Source: VGJJ01 sp964480705 (GTDB lineage Archaea; Iainarchaeota; Iainarchaeia; Iainarchaeales; VGJJ01). From it: a stretch of 21,476 bases of DNA. Where the stretch lies: NCBI GenBank assembly GCA_964480705.1, contig CAYZPC010000014.1, positions 1 through 21,476 on the forward strand, written 5' to 3'. A program made the position numbers and the translations under genes. Below, piece after piece: positions 6,251 through 16,146 of this stretch. Positions within the stretch are counted from its first letter, which is position 1. The number at the start of each line of letters is the position of its first letter. The notes under the pieces are model-generated. The model saw only the letters and a program-made list of their open reading frames with translations. It was not told the DNA's origin and did not search any database.

Positions 6251-9200
6251 CTAGGTTGGGGTGATGGCGTTGCTATCCACATTAATGTCATCGCGGCCTG
6301 CGTCGGCAGAAACAAAATCGCCCCAAAACCAGACGTTCAAATCCTGCGTGCCAGCGGAATACGTGGCTTTACCCACGCTCTGTGCAGTAGTTGAAAGTAA
6401 AATACAACCCGTGGCAGTATTTCCGGCACAACCGGCCTGGTAACCAAAAGAAGTGAGAGAGGCTTTCAAACGAAGGTCGGATGGGAGGGCCTGATTGAGA
6501 TCGAGGGTGATGTTCAAATCGCTGCTCGTGGCACTCTGATTGTCATACATAAAGAATGGGATGGGAGCCGATTGTCCATCAGGGGCAATTTGATTATTAT
6601 CCGTCGGACCATTCGTGTCAGTGGCTTCCAACCAGCCGCGGTGGCACGCGCACGGTTCTGAAGGACAGGAGAGGTTTCCTTTTCCGAGCGTACAACCATC
6701 TGAAGGAAGGTAAAGAACAAATGTGTAATCGGTTGCCAGGGACGAAACGATAATTGTGTACAAATTTGTGTTAGTGTAAGCCGGTTCACCCGTTGTTCCG
6801 TCGGTAAAAAGGCGCAGTTCGTACGTGTCTGCCGTGTTTGCTTTGATGACCCAATTCACATCATAGGTTTGAGTGACATTCAAATCCGAATTGGTGTCGG
6901 GATTGGAGCCGGAAACTAATTCAAGTGGAGAACCGGAGACAGAATTAATATCGTAGTAGTCAGTACACCCCGAACCAACGCAGTATTGCAAATACGTTGA
7001 CACGAGACCACAATTGTAATCTTCACACAACACGCGACCAGTGACATTGAAGTTAACACCCGTATTATACGTGTTGTTATCCACGCCCGGGTTAAACATG
7101 ACCACATTCAGATCGCCTGAAATACGATGAGAAAGTGCAACAACCCCCGCGCGCGAAGTCGTGTGTGCATCAACGGAGGGATCGGTAGTTTCACTAATCG
7201 CGCGCGTGGAAAATGAATGAGAGGCTGCATTCGTGAGGGGCGTGGTGATTCCTGCAATGTGGAATTGGTAATCGGAACCAAAAGGATCGGTGATGGCTGC
7301 CCAACTTCGGAAAAAATTTCCATCCGACGAAAAATAATTGACATCATCCACGTATGAGAAGAAATCATACTGCGCTGAACCAATAGTTCCGACACCATGG
7401 TGCGCGGCGAGGCCGTGGAAAGAGATAACATTGGAATCTTTGCCAAGAGTCATATCTAACGTGGCACGCGTGGTGAGTGTGTTGGAAATATTGAAGGCTT
7501 CATCCACGATGTTTGAGTCGCTGTTGGCCAATGCATTCAAGCGCAGAACGAAAATTCGCGAGGAATTTACATCATGAACGCCTGCACCGGAAAACTGGAG
7601 CTTATACGTCTTGTTCGAAATAGGGGGTGTTTCCAAGACGTGCATGACTGAAAGTTGAGACACGTCTCCCGCGTCTTCGGCGTCGCGCTGAACATAGGTG
7701 AGTTGCGAGGTGCCATCATTGATATCCATTTCAGCGAATGCGTTTCCAGTACTATTGATGATAACTTGACCATTTCCAAAAACCAAATAATCACTCTTGC
7801 CATCTCCACGAAAACGCATGGAAGCGCCGGGATTATTCTCAAAAATATCACTTGCTGTTGGGATGGCCGTGAGATTTTCATCATACCAATAATCTCCCGC
7901 CGGAACTAATGAATTCAAGTCAATTACAAGCATAGAGGCATTTTTTACAGTGCAATCACCCGTGCCGAGACAATCAACTTGATAGGTCACACTCTCGGAA
8001 ACAGTAGGCTTCCAGACGATGAAAGAGTTGTAAACCCACGTCGAATCGGCAGCAGCGGGAAGCTCTTGAATTTCCTCCAGCGTAGCAAACTTTGTGGAGC
8101 CGTGAGCAACAATAGAATCTACTTGAGAAGCATTATTGGTTCCAGTCAGAGTAGCGGAAGTAAAAACGAGATAATTTCGATCTGGCACAATACGATTGGA
8201 AGGAACAGTAAGAATAGTAGTGAAACCGGCGCCGTTCAACACGGTAACATCAGTTTCGGAGCGGGCGGAATGAACAGTAACATACCCATTCACATCAAAT
8301 GGATAAAAATTCTGAATACCCACGTTAGCATCCGAAGTATTTTGATCGGTGAGCGAAGTTGAATCGATAGCAGTAATATGAATGAAGTAGTTTCCATCAG
8401 CAATCGAAGAAATGTCCCAGAGAATACTACATTTTGTCGAGTTCAAAAAATCAGTATCGGCACAATACTGGGAACCGGAAGTGGGGAGAGTGGCAATGTT
8501 GAGGTCGTTCACAATGGCGGTGCCAGTATTGGGCGAGGCAGATGAAGAATAGTTAATATCGATTAGAATGGAATTCGTGTCCAAATCCATGACATTAAAA
8601 TCAATCACCAAATTACCGTCTATAAAATAATTGAAAATAGGAAAACTGCCCGTGTCCAGATAGCCGCCAATGGCAATAATATTAACATCGGGCGGGGAAG
8701 TAGTGTCTACTACAGCGCCCACGGCCACATCTCTCAGCAAATAAATAACACCAACATCAACTTTAGAGTTGACATCAGCACGAGCCGCTCGAATAATAAT
8801 GTCATTCGTGTAGCCATTATTATCCGAATCAACGACAACCATTCCTTCTCCACTCTGAATAGTCGTGCCAAAAAAATCATCCTTACTTACTCCCCAGTAC
8901 TTGCGATAAAAATTTGCTTCATTATTCAAATCCAAAAATGAGGGGCGGGAAAGCGTGTCAATGTCGAGAATAATAGTAATATTTCCTGCATTCAACGCGG
9001 GACCGTCTGACATGGGAGTAGTGAAAATAATATCATTCGTGTACGCGTTATTATCGAGATCGACGGTGCGAATACCCTCACCACTAAAATTGGTGTCTCC
9101 CAATAAGTTTAGATTAGAACCGCCGTAGAAACGCAAATCATAACTGCCTGCAGTGTTCAAATCAAACGTTCCGGATTTATTGACAACATCAAAAATAATG

Positions 9201-12200
9201 GTGGCTGAACCATTATCTGTTTTACCCCCAACATCCGCGCGGGGCGCTAAAAGAATGAGATCGTTGGCATACGTGTTTCCATCGAGGTTGCGGATTTTGA
9301 CACCTTCGCCGGAATCGCGCGTGACAGACAACGTGGCAATAGTTGAATTTTCAGCCCAACGCGCTGAATAGTTTGATGCCGTGTTCAAATCATAATTTCC
9401 AGGAGCAAGCGCATTCACATCGCGAATAAGGTAAACGGCACCCGTGTCTGCTTTTGCGGTGTTCACGCGCCCGCCGGCGATTATCATATCATTCGCGGTG
9501 AGGTTGCCATCCAAATTAACAAACAGGACAGAATTCGTGTCGTTTGTAAAATTAGTATCCGTCAAAAAATCGGAGGCTTGCGAACCGTAAAATGCGTAAG
9601 TGTAATTGGTAGTAGTATTATTCAAGACAATATTTCCCTTAATGCGATTAATATCCTTGATGATGTACACCGCGCCATTGTCCGTGCGCGCAGTAGCGGG
9701 AGCAATGGAATTATGCAAATATGAACTAATAACTAAATCATTCGCATTCGCATTCCCATCCAAATTAACAACTTGAATTCCTTGACCCCCACCATTGTTC
9801 AAACCGATTTCATCGGTGTTTGTGGCGCCCGTCCAACGTGCATTATAATTGGCCGCAATATTCAAAGGATTCAGACCGGAACGCTTATCCGCATCCAAAA
9901 TCATGTAAATTGCACCCCTGTTGGTGCTCGCTGCATCACTCAAGGGAGCGCTGAGAATCAAATCATTCGCATACGCATTGTTATCCAAATTAGCGAGAAT
10001 CAGACCGTGGCCACTGTTGGTGGTATTACCTAACCCTTCATCCGCAGCTGTGTTATGACCGCTCCAGCGGACATCATAACTCGTGACGAGGTTCATGTCA
10101 AAATATCCGGGTTTGAAATCAGCATCCTTAATCAAGTAGATGAGACCGCTTCCATTTTTGTCAGCGTCTCCTAAAGACGCACCAATGAGGAGATCATTCG
10201 TGTAACCATTGTTGTCAATGTCCACCAAATATACTCCCTCATCAGACGTAACTAGGGAGCCCAGAAAATCAGTGGCTTTTCCCCCAGCAAAATAAGAAAA
10301 ATAGGCGCCGGCAGTGCGATTCAAATCAAACATCCCGCGAAACGTATTGACATCGCGGATAAGCACCACGGCACCATTATCCGTGCGCGGACCATAGGAA
10401 TTACAGCTGGCACAAACCAAAATCAAATCGTTTGCAACTGCGTTATTATCAATATTTACTATCTGAACACCGCGACCGGAGGTGTTAGTGTACCCCAACA
10501 AATCAGTTGTAATCGTGCCAGTCCAGCGGGCATCAAAATTAGCTGTTTGATTTAAATCAAACGTACCGTTCTTTTTGTCGGCATCCAAAATCATGTACAC
10601 GGCACCCGCATTTGCAGCAGGAACATCCACGTATGCACCGGAAATAATCAAATCATTCGCGTAACCATTTCCATCTAAATCAGCCACTTGAACGGTGCGA
10701 CCACCATCCACACGACCCAATGAATGATTCGCAGCTGCACCGTTCCAGAGCGCGGAATAAAAATTAGTATTAAGCAAATCAAAAGAACCTGGTTTTTTGT
10801 CAATGTCCTTAATCAAGTAAATAGCACCCGCATCGGTTTTACCATTCACATCGGCAAGAACGGCGGGAAAGAGCATATCATTCTCGTAACCATTCCCATC
10901 AATATCAATCAGGCGAAGGGCAGTGGCATCAAACGTAACAGAAAGCGTTCCCGTTGTAGAAAAAACGGTTCCCAAACGGTCCGTAGTTGCGCCTCCGTTC
11001 CAACGAGAAGCATAATTTGCTGAATCACTCAACTGAAAAACAGGGTCGAGCAGAAGCGTGTCGTTCGCAGGAATAGTGACGCGCAACAACGTATCAACGA
11101 CGGCATCGTCACCCAAACGATGAACAAGGACGCGAGGGTCGTATCCGGCAGAGGCAAAATCAGTAAAATCATAGCGGCCGAGTTCTTCGCCGGAAGGAGA
11201 GGTAAAAGTGAGAATAGTGTCCTTCCAAATGGGAATAGAAAAAAGTGAATTTGATTCAGAAGCGGGAGACTCATCGCGCGAATCAATGGCAGCCGCATCA
11301 CGAGAGTCGTCTACTGCGACAGCAGGAGTATCAATAGCAAAATCATCGAGAGAATCATCAGCAGAATCGCTAAAAACGTCATCAATCGAATCGTCTTCCG
11401 GGGAGGGAGAATCCTGCGCAGCCGGTTGAAGGTCTGGAGTATTAATGGAAAAACTATCCTCGCGCCAGGGAACCATCGAGTAGATGTTTGTTGGGACAAT
11501 TGAATGAGAAGTAGTGCTGACAACGGATGGCGGCAAGAGTAGACGAACATTCACAATACGCGTAACGGGAACATTCGAATTATTTGTTAGAAGAATTGTT
11601 TGTTTGGCACGCGATTCGGGAGAGAGGTAAATTTCTTTTTCAGTGTCCTTCGGAGTGGAAGTATCTTCGAAAAGATTCGTGAGCTCCACGTCGCTACACG
11701 AAATAGTTGGAGCGCGACGGCGCCAAACCTCGAGAGAAGGGAGAGTGGACTCCCACGCATTATCAAAAAAAGCATCATCTGAGGGAGAGATGTGTGGGAG
11801 AGGATAGGCAAATTCTCCCGTAAAAAAAGACGAGGATGGTTTAACCGTGTCAGCCGAATCGGTTGACGATAAAAAAGGCAAAACTGAATCAACTAATGCA
11901 TCAACGGAAGGCAAAGTGGAAAGAATGGGAGTAGGGGGGCGAGCACATTCTAAAGAGACTTGAAAATCATTCAGCTTAGAAAGGGAACGAGCAGTTAGGG
12001 CTGACGATGAAGAAAAATAAGTCATATTGGAGCGAAGGAGACGAAGCCAATGGATTGATTCAGCCAGCGAACCATCTGCAGGAAAATCAGTGGGAACAGG
12101 AGAAGGATCAATAGGAATAGCTTCCCAGCCATTCAGGTCAGGAGAAATGGTGTTGACATCGACTAATCCATTGGTGTCAATTAAGTCATTTGCATCGGCA

Positions 12201-13267
12201 GGAATACCGGGAACAGGAAGAACATCGGAAATGGGCGGCTCTACGACAGGAGGTACCACCACGGGGGGACGCAAGGTAGAGGTTCCAATGAGGATGGATG
12301 TAGAGGTGTAATCAATTGAATCTGAAGAGGAGGGGAAAATAATCCAATCGGAGTTACACGATTTGGAAGTAAATGACCAGTCTAAACATGCAAATGTATT
12401 CGAATCGGGAATGGAAGGAAATTGAATCGTGGAAAAATCAAACGAATAAGGAATAGTTAGAGAAAGAGAAGATTGAACATCGTGCGTGTCCGAACCAATC
12501 GAAAAAGAATCGAGAACTTTTTCTTCGATGAAAAATAACACATTTTTGGAATCAAGCAAAACATTTTCAACTGAAACTTTGAATGAAGGCTGCAAAAAAG
12601 TGGCGGAAGCAAAATATTTTCCTTCATCTACTTGAAAATCTCCACCGGAAGAAGAATGTTTGACACGACCGGAAGCAAGCGTGAAAGCGCCCGCATAATT
12701 AGAAGGGGTGACTGAAATAGTGGGGCGAGAAGGCGGCTCGGGAGAGGGCGTTTCATTCGAAGAAGAGGGGTGGCGCTCATCTGAAAGAGGGGTTTCGGAA
12801 GGATCACCAGAAGAAGGTGTTTCGGAGGAAGGATCGGCAGGAGATGGTGGCTCGGAAACAGATGAATCGTCGCGGAGTTTATTCTTTACATGAACGCGCG
12901 CATCAATGGACTCACAACGAACATCATCGCACGCTTCAAATGTGAATGTGTACTCGCCATTTTCCACCGCAAAAGAAGACCAGGAGGCCGTGTAGGAGTT
13001 ATCTTCAGATAATTGGGATTTGAATGACGCGGGAGCGTTCACTAATTCAACAGTGGCACGCGAAAGTGGAGAGAGGGGTTTGATGATGAACACGATATCG
13101 GATGAAACACTATCCCCATTTCGAGGAGCGATGACGGAAAATAATGGAGAAGGAGGAATGAGGTCGTCGACGATGGATTCTTGACCAATGACGGGAAGAG
13201 AAAGGGCGAGCAAGAGGCACGCGAGGAGGAGCCAATTGGAAGAGAATGTTCTGCGCGAGGAAAGCAT
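6251..13267 (-). CDS. Giant secreted protein with ten FG-GAP-like calcium-loop repeats
   Basis: About 2338 aa. The ATG at 13267 gives a clear signal peptide (S-N-W-L-L-L-A-C-L-L-L-A-L-S-L) and has CATATAAATC centred about 24 nt upstream. An in-frame TTG at 13336 would put that promoter inside the gene. From the N-terminus it has an Ig-like domain (about 30-125), a Ser/Pro/Glu-rich linker (129-182), mixed beta regions, an Asp/Ser-rich acidic stretch (612-676), then ten tandem repeats of about 75-85 residues (749-1522). Each repeat carries a [DN]-x-D-[NG]-N-x-x-x-N-D loop followed by [DN]-x-G-x-x-x-x-I-x-D and a D-L-N-like end. FG-GAP/integrin-type propellers bind calcium through similar loops. 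Further beta domains (Ig-like about 1522-1660) follow. I see no C-terminal TM helix or sortase-like signal, so it is probably secreted or held by a partner. The membrane-anchored protein encoded just upstream is a candidate partner. Function is likely surface adhesion or binding (inference). Confidence 0.85.
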   Translation of the reverse strand: MLSSRRTFSSNWLLLACLLLALSLPVIGQESIVDDLIPPSPLFSVIAPRNGDSVSSDIVFIIKPLSPLSRATVELVNAPASFKSQLSEDNSYTASWSSFAVENGEYTFTFEACDDVRCESIDARVHVKNKLRDDSSVSEPPSPADPSSETPSSGDPSETPLSDERHPSSSNETPSPEPPSRPTISVTPSNYAGAFTLASGRVKHSSSGGDFQVDEGKYFASATFLQPSFKVSVENVLLDSKNVLFFIEEKVLDSFSIGSDTHDVQSSLSLTIPYSFDFSTIQFPSIPDSNTFACLDWSFTSKSCNSDWIIFPSSSDSIDYTSTSILIGTSTLRPPVVVPPVVEPPISDVLPVPGIPADANDLIDTNGLVDVNTISPDLNGWEAIPIDPSPVPTDFPADGSLAESIHWLRLLRSNMTYFSSSSALTARSLSKLNDFQVSLECARPPTPILSTLPSVDALVDSVLPFLSSTDSADTVKPSSSFFTGEFAYPLPHISPSDDAFFDNAWESTLPSLEVWRRRAPTISCSDVELTNLFEDTSTPKDTEKEIYLSPESRAKQTILLTNNSNVPVTRIVNVRLLLPPSVVSTTSHSIVPTNIYSMVPWREDSFSINTPDLQPAAQDSPSPEDDSIDDVFSDSADDSLDDFAIDTPAVAVDDSRDAAAIDSRDESPASESNSLFSIPIWKDTILTFTSPSGEELGRYDFTDFASAGYDPRVLVHRLGDDAVVDTLLRVTIPANDTLLLDPVFQLSDSANYASRWNGGATTDRLGTVFSTTGTLSVTFDATALRLIDIDGNGYENDMLFPAVLADVNGKTDAGAIYLIKDIDKKPGSFDLLNTNFYSALWNGAAANHSLGRVDGGRTVQVADLDGNGYANDLIISGAYVDVPAANAGAVYMILDADKKNGTFDLNQTANFDARWTGTITTDLLGYTNTSGRGVQIVNIDNNAVANDLILVCASCNSYGPRTDNGAVVLIRDVNTFRGMFDLNRTAGAYFSYFAGGKATDFLGSLVTSDEGVYLVDIDNNGYTNDLLIGASLGDADKNGSGLIYLIKDADFKPGYFDMNLVTSYDVRWSGHNTAADEGLGNTTNSGHGLILANLDNNAYANDLILSAPLSDAASTNRGAIYMILDADKRSGLNPLNIAANYNARWTGATNTDEIGLNNGGGQGIQVVNLDGNANANDLVISSYLHNSIAPATARTDNGAVYIIKDINRIKGNIVLNNTTTNYTYAFYGSQASDFLTDTNFTNDTNSVLFVNLDGNLTANDMIIAGGRVNTAKADTGAVYLIRDVNALAPGNYDLNTASNYSARWAENSTIATLSVTRDSGEGVKIRNLDGNTYANDLILLAPRADVGGKTDNGSATIIFDVVNKSGTFDLNTAGSYDLRFYGGSNLNLLGDTNFSGEGIRTVDLDNNAYTNDIIFTTPMSDGPALNAGNITIILDIDTLSRPSFLDLNNEANFYRKYWGVSKDDFFGTTIQSGEGMVVVDSDNNGYTNDIIIRAARADVNSKVDVGVIYLLRDVAVGAVVDTTSPPDVNIIAIGGYLDTGSFPIFNYFIDGNLVIDFNVMDLDTNSILIDINYSSSASPNTGTAIVNDLNIATLPTSGSQYCADTDFLNSTKCSILWDISSIADGNYFIHITAIDSTSLTDQNTSDANVGIQNFYPFDVNGYVTVHSARSETDVTVLNGAGFTTILTVPSNRIVPDRNYLVFTSATLTGTNNASQVDSIVAHGSTKFATLEEIQELPAAADSTWVYNSFIVWKPTVSESVTYQVDCLGTGDCTVKNASMLVIDLNSLVPAGDYWYDENLTAIPTASDIFENNPGASMRFRGDGKSDYLVFGNGQVIINSTGNAFAEMDINDGTSQLTYVQRDAEDAGDVSQLSVMHVLETPPISNKTYKLQFSGAGVHDVNSSRIFVLRLNALANSDSNIVDEAFNISNTLTTRATLDMTLGKDSNVISFHGLAAHHGVGTIGSAQYDFFSYVDDVNYFSSDGNFFRSWAAITDPFGSDYQFHIAGITTPLTNAASHSFSTRAISETTDPSVDAHTTSRAGVVALSHRISGDLNVVMFNPGVDNNTYNTGVNFNVTGRVLCEDYNCGLVSTYLQYCVGSGCTDYYDINSVSGSPLELVSGSNPDTNSDLNVTQTYDVNWVIKANTADTYELRLFTDGTTGEPAYTNTNLYTIIVSSLATDYTFVLYLPSDGCTLGKGNLSCPSEPCACHRGWLEATDTNGPTDNNQIAPDGQSAPIPFFMYDNQSATSSDLNITLDLNQALPSDLRLKASLTSFGYQAGCAGNTATGCILLSTTAQSVGKATYSAGTQDLNVWFWGDFVSADAGRDDINVDSNAITPT
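8700..11020 (-). repeat. Coding tandem repeat region, ten units of about 225-255 bp
   Basis: Ten diverged units encode the pattern Y-x-x-R-W-x-G...D-x-L-G...G-x-G-[VI]-x-x-x-[ND]-[LI]-D-[GN]-N-x-x-x-N-D-[LI]-[IL]...G-A-[VI]-Y-x-I-x-D...G-x-F-D-L-N. They vary too much for recent expansion by slippage, so the array is old or selected to differ. Unit ends are approximate. Confidence 0.85.
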
Positions 13268-13286
13268 GGAGAAAAAGGGTATTTTT

Positions 13287-13295
13287 GATTTATAT
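13287..13295 (-). promoter_or_regulatory. TATA box of the giant exoprotein gene
   Basis: ATATAAATC on the minus strand is centred about 24 nt before the ATG at 13267. It is among the best TATA matches in the window and decides the start. It lies between the upstream gene's stop (13320) and this start, so the giant gene may be transcribed on its own. Confidence 0.6.
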
Positions 13296-13319
13296 GCGAA
13301 TAGGATTTGGGAGAAAAAA

Positions 13320-14147
13320 CTAGGGGGAAGGGGCAATAATCACACGAAAAATGTCTCGCTCGCCCGTGTAATCGACCGAATCAAAGAAAGGAAGGTCTTC
13401 GGAACGGGAATCTTCGAGAGTTGAAGAAGTGCGAATGGTGCGGACGAGTAGAGATACGGTGCGCGAAGGGGCGGGTGCGCGGGAAGTAATAGTTAGTATA
13501 ACGGGGTGCGCCCAATCGGATGAAAATTTTGGAAACGTGGGGCCGAGAATGAAACCGGCGCGAGACGATTCATCTAATTCAACGGAAAAAAAATCTGCAT
13601 CCGATGGATTTTCAAAACGAACATCCAACGTCATGCGCTGAAGGGAACGAACCCCAAAACCAGCGAAGACGAAAAAAGGAATAGTAGTGGGAGATGAAAT
13701 TTCAGTAGATTGAATGATGCGATAGTTGGGATAGGAACCGTAGCCGGTGGCACCATAATGGGTGTGCGGAGGAAGTGTCCACGCGAACAAACCTTGCGTG
13801 AGAAAATTAGGATAAAATTCGGGCTGGAGATAATACTCGCGCGAGAAAAAAGAAGTATCGGAGAATTGTCCGGAACGATAGGCGTCGACAATCGTTGAAA
13901 AACACTTGGGGGCAGGCGGAAGGTCGGAGAAAATAGCAGGAGAAAGATTGTAGGCGCTGCGATTGATGTCAATGCACTGCGCGATAGTATCAACTGAGAA
14001 AAAAGGACGGGAAGGAGAAGAAAAAAAGAGAAAAAAAAGAACAACGCCGGCAGCGAGGAGCAATAAAACGAGAATAATAGGAGAAACGGGGGGAATACGA
14101 TGAGATGAATGAGCGGGAGACAAACTTGGCGAATGGAAACGGCGCAT
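13320..14147 (-). CDS. TM-anchored extracytoplasmic protein, homologue of the lipoprotein at 16143
   Basis: A 275-aa protein of an unnamed family. A single N-terminal TM helix (about residues 22-42, I-I-L-V-L-L-L-L-A-A-G-V-V-L-F-F-L-F-F) follows a basic start and orients the rest outside. The soluble part has L-Q-P-E-F-Y-P-N-F (about 108-116), G-A-T-G-Y-G-S-Y-P (about 132-140), F-A-G-F-G-V and then F-I-L-G-P-T-F-P-K-F. The lipoprotein encoded at 16143-16961 has V-Q-P-D-F-Y-E-T-F, S-A-W-G-A...Y-Q-G and F-L-L-G-P-T-F-P-V-F in the same order, so the two are diverged homologues. I chose the ATG at 14147 over a TTG at 14207, because TTTTTGTATT lies about 25 nt upstream and the extension has no matching feature. 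It is first in the minus unit, 52 nt before the giant exoprotein gene. Function is unknown; partner or anchor of the exoprotein is inference. Confidence 0.78.
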   Translation of the reverse strand: MRRFHSPSLSPAHSSHRIPPVSPIILVLLLLAAGVVLFFLFFSSPSRPFFSVDTIAQCIDINRSAYNLSPAIFSDLPPAPKCFSTIVDAYRSGQFSDTSFFSREYYLQPEFYPNFLTQGLFAWTLPPHTHYGATGYGSYPNYRIIQSTEISSPTTIPFFVFAGFGVRSLQRMTLDVRFENPSDADFFSVELDESSRAGFILGPTFPKFSSDWAHPVILTITSRAPAPSRTVSLLVRTIRTSSTLEDSRSEDLPFFDSVDYTGERDIFRVIIAPSP

Positions 14148-14250
14148 GAAGAGAAGAAGGGAAGCGAATACAAAAACCTTTGGAGGAAAACAAGAGAAAG
14201 CACGCAAAATTATACAGGCTTATATTGGAGGAAAACGCGAGTAAGAGGGT
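14148..14250. promoter_or_regulatory. Divergent promoter region of the two exoprotein units
   Basis: A 103-bp region between divergent starts at 14147 (minus) and 14251 (plus). The plus side has CTTATATTGG (14219-14228), centred about 28 nt before the ATG. The minus side has TTTTTGTATT, about 25 nt before its ATG. Both fit leaderless transcripts. The shared region would allow joint control of both units. Confidence 0.5.
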
Positions 14251-16146
14251 ATGATACCAATTAATGGAAAAGGAATTTGGTTAATGGGAGTAGGAATCGT
14301 CCTGCTGGGAATGATTGCCGCACCTATAGCAGAAGCAGCAACGAATGCAACCACGCTTTTTGTGTTTAATGTGGCCACGAACAGGGGACATACGATAACG
14401 TATGGGGGGCAGTGCAGCCCGGCGGCGTTCTTTTTCAATGAAGCGGATGCGAACATGGACCCGGACACGGACGGGAATGGAATGCAGATTAAACCCAGCC
14501 CCACGCGAGTAAACCCGGATGATGTGGATGTGCTGGTGGATTACAACTTTACGGGCGCCACATCGCCGAGAGATATTAATGCCGCGTACCGAAACCCGGT
14601 GTTTGGAAACCCGCCATCAGACAACAACACACCATCGGTACAGCCAAACACGGCAGGATATGGGTTCATTGCGGCAGACGATACCTCAACCATTTCAACA
14701 ACGACAACTACTGTGGGGGAAACATCCTCATTTCGATTTGTGTTTAGGTCGAATTATCCCAAAGAATATGTGCAAGATTTGAACTTCCAATTTGTGGGAG
14801 CAGGGCAGAAAGCAATTGATTTATCGCCGTGTAATCTGTCGTATGACTTGAACGCGTACTTTTGGAATTATACTTTGTCAAAATATCAGCAAATTGCAGG
14901 GGTTTCAGGTGGAGGAGCGGTGGCTGATAGTAACGTTTTCGCACAGGCATCAAATAATAGATATGGGGCGAGTGTGCAAGATTACATTGGAACAGACCGA
15001 AATGTAGTGGTGCTCGTACAGGGGATGACACACGATGCGAGTGGAGCAGCGTGCGGAGTGGCTGATTACGCGCACATGGTGTTTGATTATTTCACCAAAA
15101 GACCGGATTTTTGCCAATCATCCACACTCGCGCCTATGACAGTAACAAACGTGGGAAACGTGGACATTAATGTGGATGGAAACTTTTCGAGCGCATTTTC
15201 GGGAGTGGACACGAATTTAGTGTTGAAAGTTTGGAGGGGAACGGATTCGGGGTGTGGAACAGATGGAAATGGATTAGGAGGGTGGCAAGAACCGTGCGGA
15301 GTTACTACGGAAAGGCCGGAAGGATATTGGAAATTCAATGAAGGAAGCGGCACCACATTTTATGATAGCTCGGGAAATGGACACCACGGAAGCATCAATT
15401 CGGCGAACGGTTGGCAAACGGCAACCAACAACTGTTATGAGGGATTTTGTATTTACAAACTGGCGGGAAAAGACTTCAATGTGGAAAACAATGTCACATT
15501 TTTGGATTTGAATTTTACAATATCGGTGTGGACATATGTTACGGGCGGGGACACATTTACTACTAAAGTTATCACCACCACCACGGGAGCCGGAGGAAAC
15601 CTCGTTGAAATTGCAGTTGACGCGCAGAACGATGTAATTAGTTGCCAAGCAGGAGCAGGAACGGCAACTTCAACATATGACCCAGGAAACGCAGAAGATG
15701 GATGGCACAATATTATTTGCACGCGAAAAACGGATGGAAACACCACCGTTTTCTTAGATGGAACAACATTTGCGACCTCAACACTAACAACGGGAGACTT
15801 AGACCTGGTGGGCGGGGGAAATTCCTTTTTGAGATTTGGATATCAAACGAGTTCAGATGAAATACTGATTGATGAAGTACAAATTTTCACACGAGCATTA
15901 CAGGGAACAGAGATTACAACACTTGTTAACTCAGGAAGAGCAACCCCTCTCACGTGGCAGACAACCGCACCAACGACTACGATGTGCAGGCAGTATGATA
16001 GCATCAATGCAACGGTGGGGGCGAGGTTGATTACTAAACTTCCTGCGGCGGACACCAACCAATTATGTTACTCCGGGGAGTTTGCCATACGCGTGGGAGC
16101 AGGCGACCACAATAAAACATTCCAAACAGGGTTGGAATTCTCATGA
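14251..16146 (+). CDS. Secreted LamG (concanavalin A-like) domain protein
   Basis: A 631-aa exported protein. The signal peptide is at residues 1-29 (hydrophobic core I-W-L-M-G-V-G-I-V-L-L-G-M-I-A, cleavage after A-E-A). An N-terminal beta-rich region (30-290) has paired cysteines. A LamG/laminin-G-3 domain spans about 352-565, starting G-Y-W-K-F-N-E-G-S-G-T-T-F-Y-D-S-S-G-N-G-H-H-G and ending with the family's D-E-V-x-I-F-x-R-A-L. LamG jelly-rolls commonly bind glycans or proteins. The flanks (about 295-350 and 566-631, cysteine-containing) read like one domain split by the LamG insertion. No C-terminal TM is visible. Its TGA overlaps the next ATG by 4 nt, coupling it to the lipoprotein. Role in surface recognition or attachment is inference. 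Confidence 0.85.
   Translation: MIPINGKGIWLMGVGIVLLGMIAAPIAEAATNATTLFVFNVATNRGHTITYGGQCSPAAFFFNEADANMDPDTDGNGMQIKPSPTRVNPDDVDVLVDYNFTGATSPRDINAAYRNPVFGNPPSDNNTPSVQPNTAGYGFIAADDTSTISTTTTTVGETSSFRFVFRSNYPKEYVQDLNFQFVGAGQKAIDLSPCNLSYDLNAYFWNYTLSKYQQIAGVSGGGAVADSNVFAQASNNRYGASVQDYIGTDRNVVVLVQGMTHDASGAACGVADYAHMVFDYFTKRPDFCQSSTLAPMTVTNVGNVDINVDGNFSSAFSGVDTNLVLKVWRGTDSGCGTDGNGLGGWQEPCGVTTERPEGYWKFNEGSGTTFYDSSGNGHHGSINSANGWQTATNNCYEGFCIYKLAGKDFNVENNVTFLDLNFTISVWTYVTGGDTFTTKVITTTTGAGGNLVEIAVDAQNDVISCQAGAGTATSTYDPGNAEDGWHNIICTRKTDGNTTVFLDGTTFATSTLTTGDLDLVGGGNSFLRFGYQTSSDEILIDEVQIFTRALQGTEITTLVNSGRATPLTWQTTAPTTTMCRQYDSINATVGARLITKLPAADTNQLCYSGEFAIRVGAGDHNKTFQTGLEFS

Noticed and set aside
8700..11020. 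CRISPR-like array from the regular spacing of repeats
   Set aside because: The repeats are diverged and of coding length, in frame within one gene; there are no short identical direct repeats with unique spacers.
13268..13336. N-terminal extension of the giant exoprotein to a TTG start
   Set aside because: It would overlap the upstream gene's stop and place the TATA box at 13287-13295 inside the coding region; the ATG at 13267 starts a proper signal peptide.
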